Origin: an uncultured Oscillibacter sp.
Lineage (GTDB): Bacteria; Bacillota; Clostridia; Oscillospirales; Oscillospiraceae
Direction of reading: 5' to 3'
Assembly: GCA_937884915.1 (NCBI GenBank)
Contig: CALAAN010000081.1
Coordinates: 1-7,598, forward strand
DNA: 7,598 nucleotides
Below the pieces are notes generated by a model. It was not told the origin of the DNA and did not search any database. It saw nothing but the letters and a program-made list of their open reading frames with translations. Below are positions 1 to 6,644 of this stretch, piece after piece (position 1 is the stretch's first letter; every line of letters starts with the position of its first letter). Position numbers and translations under genes: made by a program.

Positions 1-1433
1 AGAATCTCACAAACGAGTTTGTAAACCCTCTCCGTCGAGGCGACGTTCAGCCTCTCTTCCACCGAGTGGACATCGTGCAGCTCCGGTCCCATAGAGAGTG
101 CGTCGAGGCCGGGGATCTTTTCGATGAAGAGCCCGCACTCGAGGCCGCCGTGGGTCGCTTCGATCTTGCCATCGTGGCCGGTCAGGTCGCGGTAGACCTC
201 CTCGACCTCCTTACGGAGCGCCGAATTGCGGTCATACTGCCAGCCGGGATAGTTGCTGCGCTCGCCGACGGTGCCGCCGGCAAAGCCGACGATGGCCTTC
301 ACGCGCTGGATGAGCATCTGCTTCTGCGAGGCGATGCAAGAGCGGACGGAATAGGAGAACTTGACGCCCTCTTCGTCCGTGCGCATGACGCCGAGGTTCA
401 GCGACGTCTGCACAAGGCCGGGGAAGTCGGCGCTCATCTCCTGCACGCCCTGCGGAAGCGCAAGGAGCACATGCAGGATGCGGGACGTCTCCGCCTCAGA
501 AAATGCGGTCGGAACGTCCGCCTTTTCGCAGGTGAGAGAGACGCCGCCGTCCGTCACGGCGTACTCATTTTTGAGCGTCGCGTCGAATTCCTTGATGAAC
601 GCCTCGAACGCAGGCGCATCGGCCTCCGAAACCGCGACGAGCGCGTCGTTTCTCAGGCAGATGACATTGTCGAACTGTCCGCCCGCAAGCTCACTCACGC
701 GCAGGGAATGAAAACGCTCCATCGCGGAGTACAGCGTGCGGCCCATCAGGCAGTTGGCGTTGCCGCGGCCCTGGTTGATGTTCATGCCGGAGTGGCCGCC
801 CTTGAGACCGGAGATCGTCACGCGGTAGCCGGTCATGCCGTCCGCGCGCTCCTGCGGCGCGTTCAGCGCGCAGTCAAGGCGCACGCCGCCCGCGCAGGAC
901 ACGGTAAAAACGCCCTCCTCCTCAGAGTCGAGGTTCAGGAGCTTTTTGCCCTTCAGATCCGAGCAGTCCAGCGCGAATGCGCCGTCCATGCCGACCTCTT
1001 CATCGACGGTGAAGACCGCCTCGATGGGGGGATGGGGGAGCGTTTCGTCAGAGAGGATCGCGAGGATCATCGCAACGGCGATGCCGTTGTCTCCGCCGAG
1101 CGACGTCTTGTCCGCCCAGACCCATTCGCCGTCGGTGCGGACGTCGAGCCCGTCGCGCGTCATGTCCTTGGTGCAGTCCTCGGTCTTGGCGCAGACCATG
1201 TCGATATGGCCCTGCAAAATGATGGGCGCGGCATTTTCGTACCCGCAGGAGCCGTCCTTCCAGATGATGAGGTTGTTGCACGCCTCCTGACGGTATTTGA
1301 GGCCCAATTCCTTGGCAAAGCCGACGCACAGGTCGCTGATTTGCTTCGTATTTCCGCTGCCGTGCGGGACGGAGCAGAGCTTTTCAAAATAGTAGAATAC
1401 CTTTTCCGGCTGGAGATTGGATAAGACCGCCAT
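1..1433 (-). CDS. pepD: Aminoacyl-histidine dipeptidase (PepD, peptidase M20 family), 3' end cut by window edge
   Basis: Cytosolic zinc dipeptidase that hydrolyses Xaa-His and other dipeptides (M20 family, carnosinase-like PepD), probably for peptide nutrition or turnover. The 477 visible codons are open to the left edge; family members are about 480-490 aa, so only a few residues should be missing. Visible metal-site residues are H76-x-D78 (in LQGHIDMV), D115 (in SLGGDNG), the general base pair E145-E146 (in TVDEEVG), D169 (in LNLDSEEEG, a PepD-type signature) and H456 (in DVHSVEE). The lid/dimerisation domain carries GGHSGMNINQGRGNAN near residues 212-227. The ATG start at 1433 is supported by GGGAGGA (1444-1438) four bases upstream. 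It begins 24 bp after the mreB stop with no promoter or terminator between, so it is probably co-transcribed with mreB. Family assignment is secure; exact substrate is inferred. Confidence 0.95.
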   Translation of the reverse strand, partial: MAVLSNLQPEKVFYYFEKLCSVPHGSGNTKQISDLCVGFAKELGLKYRQEACNNLIIWKDGSCGYENAAPIILQGHIDMVCAKTEDCTKDMTRDGLDVRTDGEWVWADKTSLGGDNGIAVAMILAILSDETLPHPPIEAVFTVDEEVGMDGAFALDCSDLKGKKLLNLDSEEEGVFTVSCAGGVRLDCALNAPQERADGMTGYRVTISGLKGGHSGMNINQGRGNANCLMGRTLYSAMERFHSLRVSELAGGQFDNVICLRNDALVAVSEADAPAFEAFIKEFDATLKNEYAVTDGGVSLTCEKADVPTAFSEAETSRILHVLLALPQGVQEMSADFPGLVQTSLNLGVMRTDEEGVKFSYSVRSCIASQKQMLIQRVKAIVGFAGGTVGERSNYPGWQYDRNSALRKEVEEVYRDLTGHDGKIEATHGGLECGLFIEKIPGLDALSMGPELHDVHSVEERLNVASTERVYKLVCEI

Positions 1434-1457
1434 GATATCCTCCCGAATGTGTTGATG

Positions 1458-2486
1458 TCAGTTGATCTGCTTGCGGCGGCTCAAATTCATCGTGCCGTCC
1501 TGCATGTCCTGGATGCTGTCGAGGCTCTTGCCTGTGCCCTCGGCCACGCACTGGATGGCGTTCTCGGCCACCGTGGCGTGGATGCCGGTGCGCGCGGTGA
1601 CGAGCTTGTCAAAGCCGCGGACCAGGCTGCCGCCGCCGGTCATGACGATGCCATTGTTGGAGATATCAGCCACAAGCTCGGGCGGGGTCTTTTCGAGCAC
1701 GAGGTGGACCTCCTCCATGATGCGTTCGACGGGCTCTTCAAAGGCCTCGAGCATTTCGGCAGACGAGACGGAGATGAGTTCGGGCAGGCCGGTGATGAGG
1801 CTTCTGCCCTTGACCTCCATGGTCATTTCCTCTTCCGGTGGGAAGACGCAGCCGATCTCCATCTTCATCTGCTCGGCCGTGCGCTCGCCGACGAGCAGGT
1901 TGTGCTTGCGGCGCATATACTTGATGACGGCCTCGTTGAACTGGTCGCCCGCGATCTTGATGGAAGAGGACTCGACGACGCCGGAGAGCGAGATGACCGC
2001 GATATCGGACGTACCGCCGCCGATGTCGATGATCATGTGACCCTCGGGCTGGGTGATGTCGATGCCCGCGCCGATGGCGGCGGCAACAGGCTCCTCAATG
2101 AGGTAGACGCGGCGCGCGCCGGCCTGGATGCCCGCGTCGATGACCGCGCGCTCCTCGACCTCGGTGATGCCGGAGGGGACGCAGATGATGATGCGCGGCT
2201 TGAAGAGCTGGAAGCCCATGACCTTGTGCAGAAATTCCTTGATCATGCGCTCAGTGACCTCGTAGTCGGAGATCACGCCCTCGCGCAGGGGACGGATGGC
2301 GATGATGTTGCCCGGCGTGCGGCCCAGCATGGCCTGCGCGTCCGCGCCGACCTTCAAGAGCTTGCCGGTGTTTTTGTCGAGCGCCACGACCGAGGGCTCG
2401 TTGAGAACGATGCCTTTATCCTTAATGTAGATCAGCACCGACGCGGTGCCCAGATCCATGCCGATGTCTTTGGTAAAAGAAAACAT
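1458..2486 (-). CDS. mreB: MreB/Mbl-type rod shape-determining actin homologue
   Basis: Bacterial actin that assembles in an ATP-dependent way at the inner face of the membrane and guides lateral peptidoglycan synthesis. At 342 aa it has the usual MreB length. Visible motifs are phosphate-1 DLGTA (11-15), VPSGITEVEERAV (103-115), the catalytic glutamate region LIEEPVAAAIGAG (129-141), phosphate-2 DIGGGTSD (154-161) and the adenosine motif TGGGSLVRG (283-291). The N-terminal MFSFTKDIGMDLGTA is short and amphipathic-like, as in membrane-binding MreB proteins. The N-terminal third (KGIVLNEPSVVALDKNTGK) resembles Bacillus Mbl, while the central part resembles MreB, so the paralogue is uncertain. 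mreC and mreD are not adjacent. The ATG at 2486 is preceded by AGAGGTAA (2500-2493) at six bases and by a good promoter. pepD follows 24 bp downstream. Confidence 0.95.
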   Translation of the reverse strand: MFSFTKDIGMDLGTASVLIYIKDKGIVLNEPSVVALDKNTGKLLKVGADAQAMLGRTPGNIIAIRPLREGVISDYEVTERMIKEFLHKVMGFQLFKPRIIICVPSGITEVEERAVIDAGIQAGARRVYLIEEPVAAAIGAGIDITQPEGHMIIDIGGGTSDIAVISLSGVVESSSIKIAGDQFNEAVIKYMRRKHNLLVGERTAEQMKMEIGCVFPPEEEMTMEVKGRSLITGLPELISVSSAEMLEAFEEPVERIMEEVHLVLEKTPPELVADISNNGIVMTGGGSLVRGFDKLVTARTGIHATVAENAIQCVAEGTGKSLDSIQDMQDGTMNLSRRKQIN

Positions 2487-2535
2487 AGCGTGTTACCTCT
2501 TTTTTTCTGAAAACTGAAATGAACGATGCTCATAC

Positions 2536-2620
2536 TTTCCCATGATGTTTTCATTATAACGGCTCGAAATTGAGTTTGCAATAGCATTGTGCGCGATTTT
2601 CACCGCCGTATCATGGGAAA
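2536..2620. repeat. 11-bp perfect inverted repeat flanking the mreB promoter
   Basis: TTTCCCATGAT at 2536-2546 and its exact reverse complement ATCATGGGAAA at 2610-2620 are separated by 63 bp. The pair brackets the -35/-10 region: one arm lies at the predicted transcription start, the other near -65. It could be a pair of binding sites for a regulator of mreB, a remnant left by an insertion, or chance. The repeat itself is certain; the role is not known. Confidence 0.4.
2553..2581 (-). promoter_or_regulatory. Sigma-A type promoter of mreB-pepD
   Basis: On the minus strand the -10 is a perfect TATAAT (2558-2553) and the -35 is TTGCAA (2581-2576, four of six to consensus), with a 17-bp spacer. 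Transcription should start near 2546, giving a leader of about 60 nt that ends in the AGAGGTAA ribosome binding site of mreB. Strong match; experimental start unknown. Confidence 0.75.
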
Positions 2621-2676
2621 ATCACGGAAAAATACGGAAAAGACCGCGGAGTGTCCCGATATCTGCAAAATGATAA

Positions 2677-2709
2677 AACTCTCCGTACGGTCAGACCGTA
2701 CGGAGAGTT
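2677..2709 (-). terminator. Intrinsic terminator after the small exported-protein gene
   Basis: A perfect 15-bp stem (2677-2691 with 2695-2709) closes a 3-base loop. Read on the minus strand the stem is followed by a T-rich tail (TTATCATTTT), as expected of a rho-independent terminator. It lies 47 bp after the TAA at 2759-2757, which fits termination of the 3286-2757 gene and insulation of the mreB promoter. The plus-strand tail (CATTTCTATTC) is also fairly T-rich, so weak bidirectional action is possible, although no plus-strand gene is seen. Confidence 0.8.
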
Positions 2710-2756
2710 CATTTCTATTCGGCCTTGATAACTTCCGTATGGGCGGCTGCGACTCG

Positions 2757-2893
2757 TTACTTCTCCGACTTTCTGATCGCTTCTGCAAACGCTGCGATCA
2801 CTTTGGAATATTGTCTTGCGCCGGAGACGCGCATCGTTCCATTTCCATTTTGCAGAGCATCGGCCAATTCACATACGCCGTCGTTCAGTGCGT
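2757..2893 (-). pseudogene. Displaced C-terminal part of the small exported protein (-1 frame)
   Basis: Directly after the stop at 2894-2896 the -1 frame stays open to a TAA at 2759-2757. It encodes about 50 residues of protein-like, helix-favouring sequence, including WITFLNALNDGVCELADA near its start and KVIAAFAEAIRKSEK at its end. This frame is closed by TGA at 2927-2925, so it can only be entered by a shift between 2927 and 2894. Adding one base in the run of four C (minus strand, 2915-2912) or the run of five T (2900-2896) fuses it to the upstream frame and gives a 176-aa protein. It has no start codon with a ribosome binding site of its own. Either it is the broken end of a gene or it reflects a one-base sequencing error. 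Confidence 0.6.
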
Positions 2894-3286
2894 TCAAAAA
2901 TGTGATCCATTGGGGACCGGCGGCTCACCATTTTGGCTTGCTTCCGCCATGACGCGGACCCGCTCCCGGCAATGCCCTAAAACAGACGTAAAGTCCTCAA
3001 ATCCCTCGATCTCCGACGTTGTCATGTTCTTCGTATCCAACGCCACAGTCTCAAAGGATGCAAATCGTTCCTTTACGGCATCCAGCTCGACCGCTATATC
3101 GTTATTCTTCTTGCCCGTTACACCCCGTATAGAGGCCGACAGCAAATTTGCTTCTCGAATCAACGGCGTCAGGCAGCGTTCCGTCTGTTTTTTCTGCGCA
3201 TGGACACGGGGCAGACAGATGGCAGCAAGCAGTACGAGCGCTGTAATGACGGTGCCGCTTATGATGCGTTTTCTTTTGCTCTTCAT
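2894..3286 (-). CDS. Small exported protein of unknown function, probably frameshifted
   Basis: I do not recognise the family. As the sequence stands it encodes 130 aa. It opens with a basic n-region (KSKRKR, residues 2-7) and a hydrophobic stretch (about 8-25), then a signal-peptidase-like VHA|QK junction after residue 30, so export or membrane anchoring is likely; LLAAIC is not a proper lipobox. The remainder is hydrophilic and probably helical. The chosen ATG (3286) has AGGGGAGAG just upstream; an earlier in-frame ATG at 3334 sits at the predicted transcription start and lacks a ribosome binding site. The end at 2894 appears premature: a plausible continuation in the -1 frame reaches a stop at 2757 shortly before a terminator. 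G+C is visibly lower than in the neighbours, and the gene is transcribed alone between comF and mreB. Confidence 0.65.
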   Translation of the reverse strand: MKSKRKRIISGTVITALVLLAAICLPRVHAQKKQTERCLTPLIREANLLSASIRGVTGKKNNDIAVELDAVKERFASFETVALDTKNMTTSEIEGFEDFTSVLGHCRERVRVMAEASQNGEPPVPNGSHF

Positions 3287-3340
3287 GTTGCTCTCCCCTC
3301 TTTTTTCAATGCAGAACTGTTGTTCACTTTCCATAAGCGG

Positions 3341-3349
3341 ATCATACCA
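3341..3349 (-). promoter_or_regulatory. Extended -10 promoter of the small exported-protein gene
   Basis: The minus strand reads TGGTATGAT at 3349-3341: a TGn extension plus a TATGAT -10 (five of six to consensus). The -35 position (about 3369-3364, GGAACG) is poor. Transcription would start near 3334 and give a leader of about 48 nt before the ATG at 3286. A 6-bp dyad overlaps the -35 position. Confidence 0.5.
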
Positions 3350-3356
3350 TAGAGCC

Positions 3357-3372
3357 GAGGGAGCGTTCCCTC
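3357..3372. repeat. Small inverted repeat over the -35 region / after comF
   Basis: GAGGGA (3357-3362) and TCCCTC (3367-3372) form a perfect 6-bp inverted repeat with a 4-base spacer, 24 bp past the comF stop. There is no T-tract on the minus-strand side, so it is a weak terminator candidate. Because it covers the -35 position of the downstream promoter it could be an operator. Function not shown by the sequence. Confidence 0.35.
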
Positions 3373-3396
3373 ATGATATCTTTAGATCCGCATCGG

Positions 3397-4041
3397 TCAG
3401 TCTTCGTCCGCGGCGGCGAGCGTCGCGCAGATGACCTTTTCCGCGCCAGCTTCCCGTAAAACTCTCGCCGCTTCGCGGAGGGTCGCGCCGGTGGTTAGGA
3501 TGTCGTCGATGAGCAGGATACGCTTGCCCTTGATCTTGTCCTCGTTGACAGCGACGTATGCGCCGACGACGTTTTTCTGCCGCTCCTCGCGGGAGGAAAG
3601 CGACGACTGCGCTAAGTTGTCCTTCGTCTTTTGCAGCAGCGTTTCGGGCGCGACGCTCCAGTGGCGGCAGGTCTCGCGCGCCAGCAGATACGACTGGTCG
3701 TAGCCGCGCTCCTGCTTGCGCTTTTTCGACACGGGAACATAGGTGACCAAGTCAAACTCCCCGCCGAAGTGCTCGGCGGCGGCCTGCGCTAAAATGTCGC
3801 CAAAGCCCGTGCAGCGGCTCTGTCCCGCGTGGAATTTGTAGCTTAGCAGCGCCTCGCGCACGATGCCCTCGTACTTGAGCGGGGCAAGGCACGCGCCGAT
3901 CTCCGCGCGCTCATGGAGCGGCGTTTTGCAGTAGGGGAGGGTCTTTTCACAGTCGGGGCACACGCCGCGCACGCCGGGTTTTCCACAGAAGGCGCAGCGC
4001 GGTGGAAAAAGCAGGGTCGCGAGCGATTCCAAAAAGCTCAT
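3397..4041 (-). CDS. comF: ComF/ComFC-family phosphoribosyltransferase-like protein
   Basis: Cytosolic member of the ComF/GntX family, linked in Gram-positive bacteria to uptake of transforming DNA and elsewhere to purine or DNA metabolism; the reaction is not established. The 214-aa protein has an N-terminal zinc ribbon C16-x2-C19-x8-C28-x2-C31 and a type I PRTase domain with VPVSKKRKQERGYDQS (102-117) and the PRPP-binding loop LLIDDILTTGAT (176-187, D179-D180). Length is normal for ComFC (about 210-240 aa). The start at 4041 is chosen because its ATG overlaps the recD2 TGA (ATGA) and GGAGAGGA stands just upstream; an ATG at 4071 would overlap recD2 by 34 bases and extend beyond the usual family N-terminus. 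Overlap with recD2 implies translational coupling. No strong terminator follows. Confidence 0.93.
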   Translation of the reverse strand: MSFLESLATLLFPPRCAFCGKPGVRGVCPDCEKTLPYCKTPLHERAEIGACLAPLKYEGIVREALLSYKFHAGQSRCTGFGDILAQAAAEHFGGEFDLVTYVPVSKKRKQERGYDQSYLLARETCRHWSVAPETLLQKTKDNLAQSSLSSREERQKNVVGAYVAVNEDKIKGKRILLIDDILTTGATLREAARVLREAGAEKVICATLAAADED

Positions 4042-6254
4042 TTTTCCTCTCCACCCTTCCTGAGCCGCCACTTGAGACCGCTGTAGCGGCGGCTGCGGCG
4101 ATCGTTTTCCGCCATTTTGTTCACGGCGGAATCATCGCCGACAATGACAAGCAGCTCGCGCGCGCGGGTGATGGCGGTATAGAGCACGCCGCGCACCATC
4201 AGCGACGGCGCACAGCTCGCGCCGACGAACACGACGCCGCGGTATTCGCTGCCCTGCGCCTTATGTACGGTCATGGCGTAGGCCATGTCCAATTCCGCGA
4301 GCATGTCGGACGTATACGTCGCGGTGCGGTCGTCGAAGACGATCTCCAAAAGCTCGCCGCTCGGGTCGATCTTGGCGATCTTGCCGACGTCGCCGTTGAA
4401 GATGCCCGTGCCGGCGGTGCCGTCCTCCTTCTGCCAGACGACGTCGTAGTCGTTGCGCGTCTGCATGACGCGGTCGCCCTCGCGGAAGACGAGCTCGCCG
4501 AAGCGGCGCTCCTTCTTGTCAGGTCTCGGCGGGTTCAGCGCGGCTTGCAAAGCAAAGTTCAGTGAGCGTGTCCCCGCGTCGCCGCGGCGCGTCGGGGTGA
4601 GGACCTGCAATTCGTCTGCGGGAATGCCCATTTTGTCAGGCAATCTCGTTTTGCACAGCTCGACCACCGTTTCGACCAATCTCACGCTGTCGCGGCGGGG
4701 GAGGAAGAAAAAGTCGTTCGTCGCGGTATTTTTAAGCTTGGGCGGCATGCCGGTGTTGACGAGGTGCGCGTTGCGCACGATCATCGACTGCTCGGCCTGA
4801 CGGAAAATGTCGCGCAGGGCGACGGTCGCGATGCGCCCGCTGCGGATGAGGTCGGAAAATACGTTGCCCGCGCCGACGCTCGGCAGCTGGTCGGGGTCGC
4901 CGACGAGCACGAGGCGGCAGCCCGGGCGCAGCGCCGCGAGCAGCGCGCGCATGAGCGACAGGTCGACCATTGAGGTCTCGTCCACAATGAGCGCGTCGGC
5001 CTCGAGCGGTTCCTTTTCGCCCTTGGTGAACGTCACCTCGCCGGTCCGGTCATTGAAGGTCATGCCAAGCATACGGTGGATGGTCTGCGCGTCGCGGTCA
5101 CAGAGCTCGCCCATGCGCTTGGCGGCGCGGCCCGTCGGCGCGGCGAGCAGGACGTTCAAGCCCATGCGCTCGAAGAGCGCGACGATGGCGCGCACGCTCG
5201 TCGTTTTGCCCGTGCCGGGGCCGCCGGTCAGCAGCAGCAGTTCCTCCTTGGCTGCGAGCTCGACGGCCTGACGCTGGAGCGGCGCGTACTGCACGCCCTG
5301 TTCGCGCTCGATTTCTTTGATGACGCGCTCGACGCCGCGCAGGGCGTCGGGCTTGTCCGCAAGCATCGCCTCGATGCGCGTGACGACGTAGGTCTCATCC
5401 TCCCACGACTGCCGCAAATAGCAGGCCGTCACGTTCGCGACGCCCTCCTGCACGATGCGGTGGATGGCGATGAGATCGTCGAGGCTCTTTTCCGCGGCGT
5501 CGATATCGCAGTCGAGCAGCTGGGCGGTCGCGGCGAGCAGCTTTTCGCGCGGGAGGAAGACGTGCCCGCCCGCGTCGCGGTTGTGGGAGAGCTCGAACGT
5601 CAGCCCCGCCTCGGTGCGCAGCGACGCGTCGCCGCCAAAGCCCATCGAGAGCGCGATCTCGTCGCAGACGGAGAAGTCCACGCCGAACGCGCTGTCGGAC
5701 AGTAAGTACGGGTTACGCTCGAGCGCGGCCATGGCGTTCGCGCCGAAGCGGCGGTAGAGCGGCACGCTGAGCGCGGCGGGCAGGTCGTAATGCGCCAAAA
5801 ATTCCATCACGCGGCGAAGGCCCATCTGCTCGTTGAAGGCCGCTGAAATTTCCTGTGCGCGCCTGCTCGTCATGCCCTTGATGGTGGTCAGCTTTTCCGG
5901 CTCGGATTCGAGCACCTGCAATGTCTCGATGCCAAATCTTGCGACGAGCTTTTCCGCTGTCGCGGGGCCGACGCCGCGCACGACGCCGGAGGCGAGGTAG
6001 TTGAGAATCTCCGTCTCGTTCGACGGCAGGTACCGCTCGACCTCGCTCGCGGAAAACTGCTCGCCGTACTGCGGGTGGGAGGAAAACGAGCCGGTCGCCG
6101 TCAGATTTTCGCCCGGCGCCGCGCAGGGGACGCAGCCGACGAGCGTCAAAAGCTCGCCGTCGTCCGTCACAAGGCGCAGCACGGCATAGCCGTTTTCCTC
6201 ATTCTGGAAAACGACGGACAGGACCGTGCCCATGATGGTCGTTTCTTCTCCCAT
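4038..6254 (-). CDS. recD2: RecD2-type ATP-dependent 5'-3' DNA helicase (SF1B)
   Basis: RecD-like helicase of bacteria that may lack RecBC; it unwinds DNA 5' to 3' and is tied to repair and replication-fork protection. The 738 aa match the usual RecD2 length (about 715-790). In order: N-terminal OB-like region (1-75), helix-hairpin-helix segment with GVVRGVGPATAEKL (90-103), Q-motif-like YAPLQRQA (323-330), Walker A GGPGTGKT (344-351), motif Ia APTGRAAKRM (372-381), Walker B VDETS (424-428), motif III VGDPDQLPSVGAGN (451-464), SH3-containing region about 580-650, motif V MTVHKAQGSE (661-670) and motif VI YTAITRARE (692-700). No key residue looks lost. The ATG at 6254 has AGGAG (6265-6261) six bases upstream, overlapping the TAG of the preceding gene. 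It overlaps comF by ATGA. Confidence 0.97.
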   Translation of the reverse strand: MGEETTIMGTVLSVVFQNEENGYAVLRLVTDDGELLTLVGCVPCAAPGENLTATGSFSSHPQYGEQFSASEVERYLPSNETEILNYLASGVVRGVGPATAEKLVARFGIETLQVLESEPEKLTTIKGMTSRRAQEISAAFNEQMGLRRVMEFLAHYDLPAALSVPLYRRFGANAMAALERNPYLLSDSAFGVDFSVCDEIALSMGFGGDASLRTEAGLTFELSHNRDAGGHVFLPREKLLAATAQLLDCDIDAAEKSLDDLIAIHRIVQEGVANVTACYLRQSWEDETYVVTRIEAMLADKPDALRGVERVIKEIEREQGVQYAPLQRQAVELAAKEELLLLTGGPGTGKTTSVRAIVALFERMGLNVLLAAPTGRAAKRMGELCDRDAQTIHRMLGMTFNDRTGEVTFTKGEKEPLEADALIVDETSMVDLSLMRALLAALRPGCRLVLVGDPDQLPSVGAGNVFSDLIRSGRIATVALRDIFRQAEQSMIVRNAHLVNTGMPPKLKNTATNDFFFLPRRDSVRLVETVVELCKTRLPDKMGIPADELQVLTPTRRGDAGTRSLNFALQAALNPPRPDKKERRFGELVFREGDRVMQTRNDYDVVWQKEDGTAGTGIFNGDVGKIAKIDPSGELLEIVFDDRTATYTSDMLAELDMAYAMTVHKAQGSEYRGVVFVGASCAPSLMVRGVLYTAITRARELLVIVGDDSAVNKMAENDRRSRRYSGLKWRLRKGGEEK

Positions 6255-6263
6255 AACTGTCTC

Positions 6264-6596
6264 CTAAGTGAAAAAATCGGTCAGTCCCTCTTTCGGGCAG
6301 AGGTAGACCTCGTATTCGCTGCGGCACAAGAGCTCCGCTACGCGGCGCGGCTCCTCGGCAAGGCCGCAGTCCACGATGACGACGCGCGAAAAGCCGCCCT
6401 CTTCGTAGCGTGAATGCAGCAGCGCGCGCACCGTGTATTCGAGCGTCTTCGCCTCGCCGCACGCCTCGATGACCGCCGTGGCGGGGATGGTGCCGCGCCG
6501 CCGCGGGTGCACGATGGCCGAAACGAGCAGAAAGATCACCGCCGTCAGGCCGATGGCGGCGAGCGCCGCGACAACGCCGTCCTGTAAAAGCCGCAT
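6264..6596 (-). CDS. Small single-pass membrane protein of unknown function
   Basis: A 110-aa protein that I cannot assign to a named family. One membrane segment spans about residues 8-29 and is followed at once by HPRRRG, so the C-terminal part should be cytoplasmic by the positive-inside rule. Residues 36-110 look like an alternating beta-alpha domain: PATAVIEA, EYTVRALLHSRY, FSRVVIVDCGL, EEPRRVAELLCR. The layout (strand, LEYTVRALL helix, VVIVDCG strand, second helix) recalls the first half of a GT-A glycosyltransferase, but it ends before any DxD motif, so catalysis is unlikely. The start at 6596 is chosen over an in-frame ATG at 6614 because GAGGTGA (6607-6601) lies four bases upstream of it. 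It sits 48 bp after uvrA and nine bp before recD2, its stop overlapping the recD2 ribosome binding site, so it belongs to this operon. Confidence 0.75.
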   Translation of the reverse strand: MRLLQDGVVAALAAIGLTAVIFLLVSAIVHPRRRGTIPATAVIEACGEAKTLEYTVRALLHSRYEEGGFSRVVIVDCGLAEEPRRVAELLCRSEYEVYLCPKEGLTDFFT

Positions 6597-6644
6597 ATCA
6601 TCACCTCGCGCCATTCTACGGCGCGGACGGGCGATGGGTGAATC

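Noticed and set aside
66..1424. 452-codon open frame on the plus strand
   Set aside because: It is exactly antisense to pepD, whose M20 motifs are intact on the minus strand. It arises from GC-rich codon bias and encodes low-complexity Ala/Arg/Asp/Leu-rich sequence with no family resemblance.
1449..2510. 353-codon open frame on the plus strand
   Set aside because: Antisense shadow of mreB; the translated sequence is low-complexity and rich in Asp, Ala, Leu and Gly, with no known motif.
2621..2641. Tandem A-rich repeat (ACGGAAAA twice)
   Set aside because: Two short copies only, in an A-rich intergenic stretch; not enough to call an iteron, a CRISPR repeat or an operator array.
2890..2904. 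Programmed -1 ribosomal frameshift in the small exported-protein gene
   Set aside because: The codons before the stop (CAT TTT TGA) do not form a proper X XXY YYZ heptamer, and no strong downstream stem is apparent nearby. A base deletion is simpler.
3287..3334. Upstream in-frame ATG (3334) for the small exported protein
   Set aside because: It coincides with the predicted transcription start, lacks a ribosome binding site and would place 16 polar residues before the signal peptide.
2589..3434. 281-codon open frame on the plus strand across the low-GC island
   Set aside because: It runs through the terminator, the minus-strand gene, its promoter and the end of comF. It has no convincing ribosome binding site, and the Ser/Arg-rich translation does not look like a real protein.
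5076..5705. 209-codon plus-strand frame inside recD2, and similar frames at 4002-4565 and 4807-5271
   Set aside because: All lie antisense to intact recD2 motifs and are explained by its codon bias.
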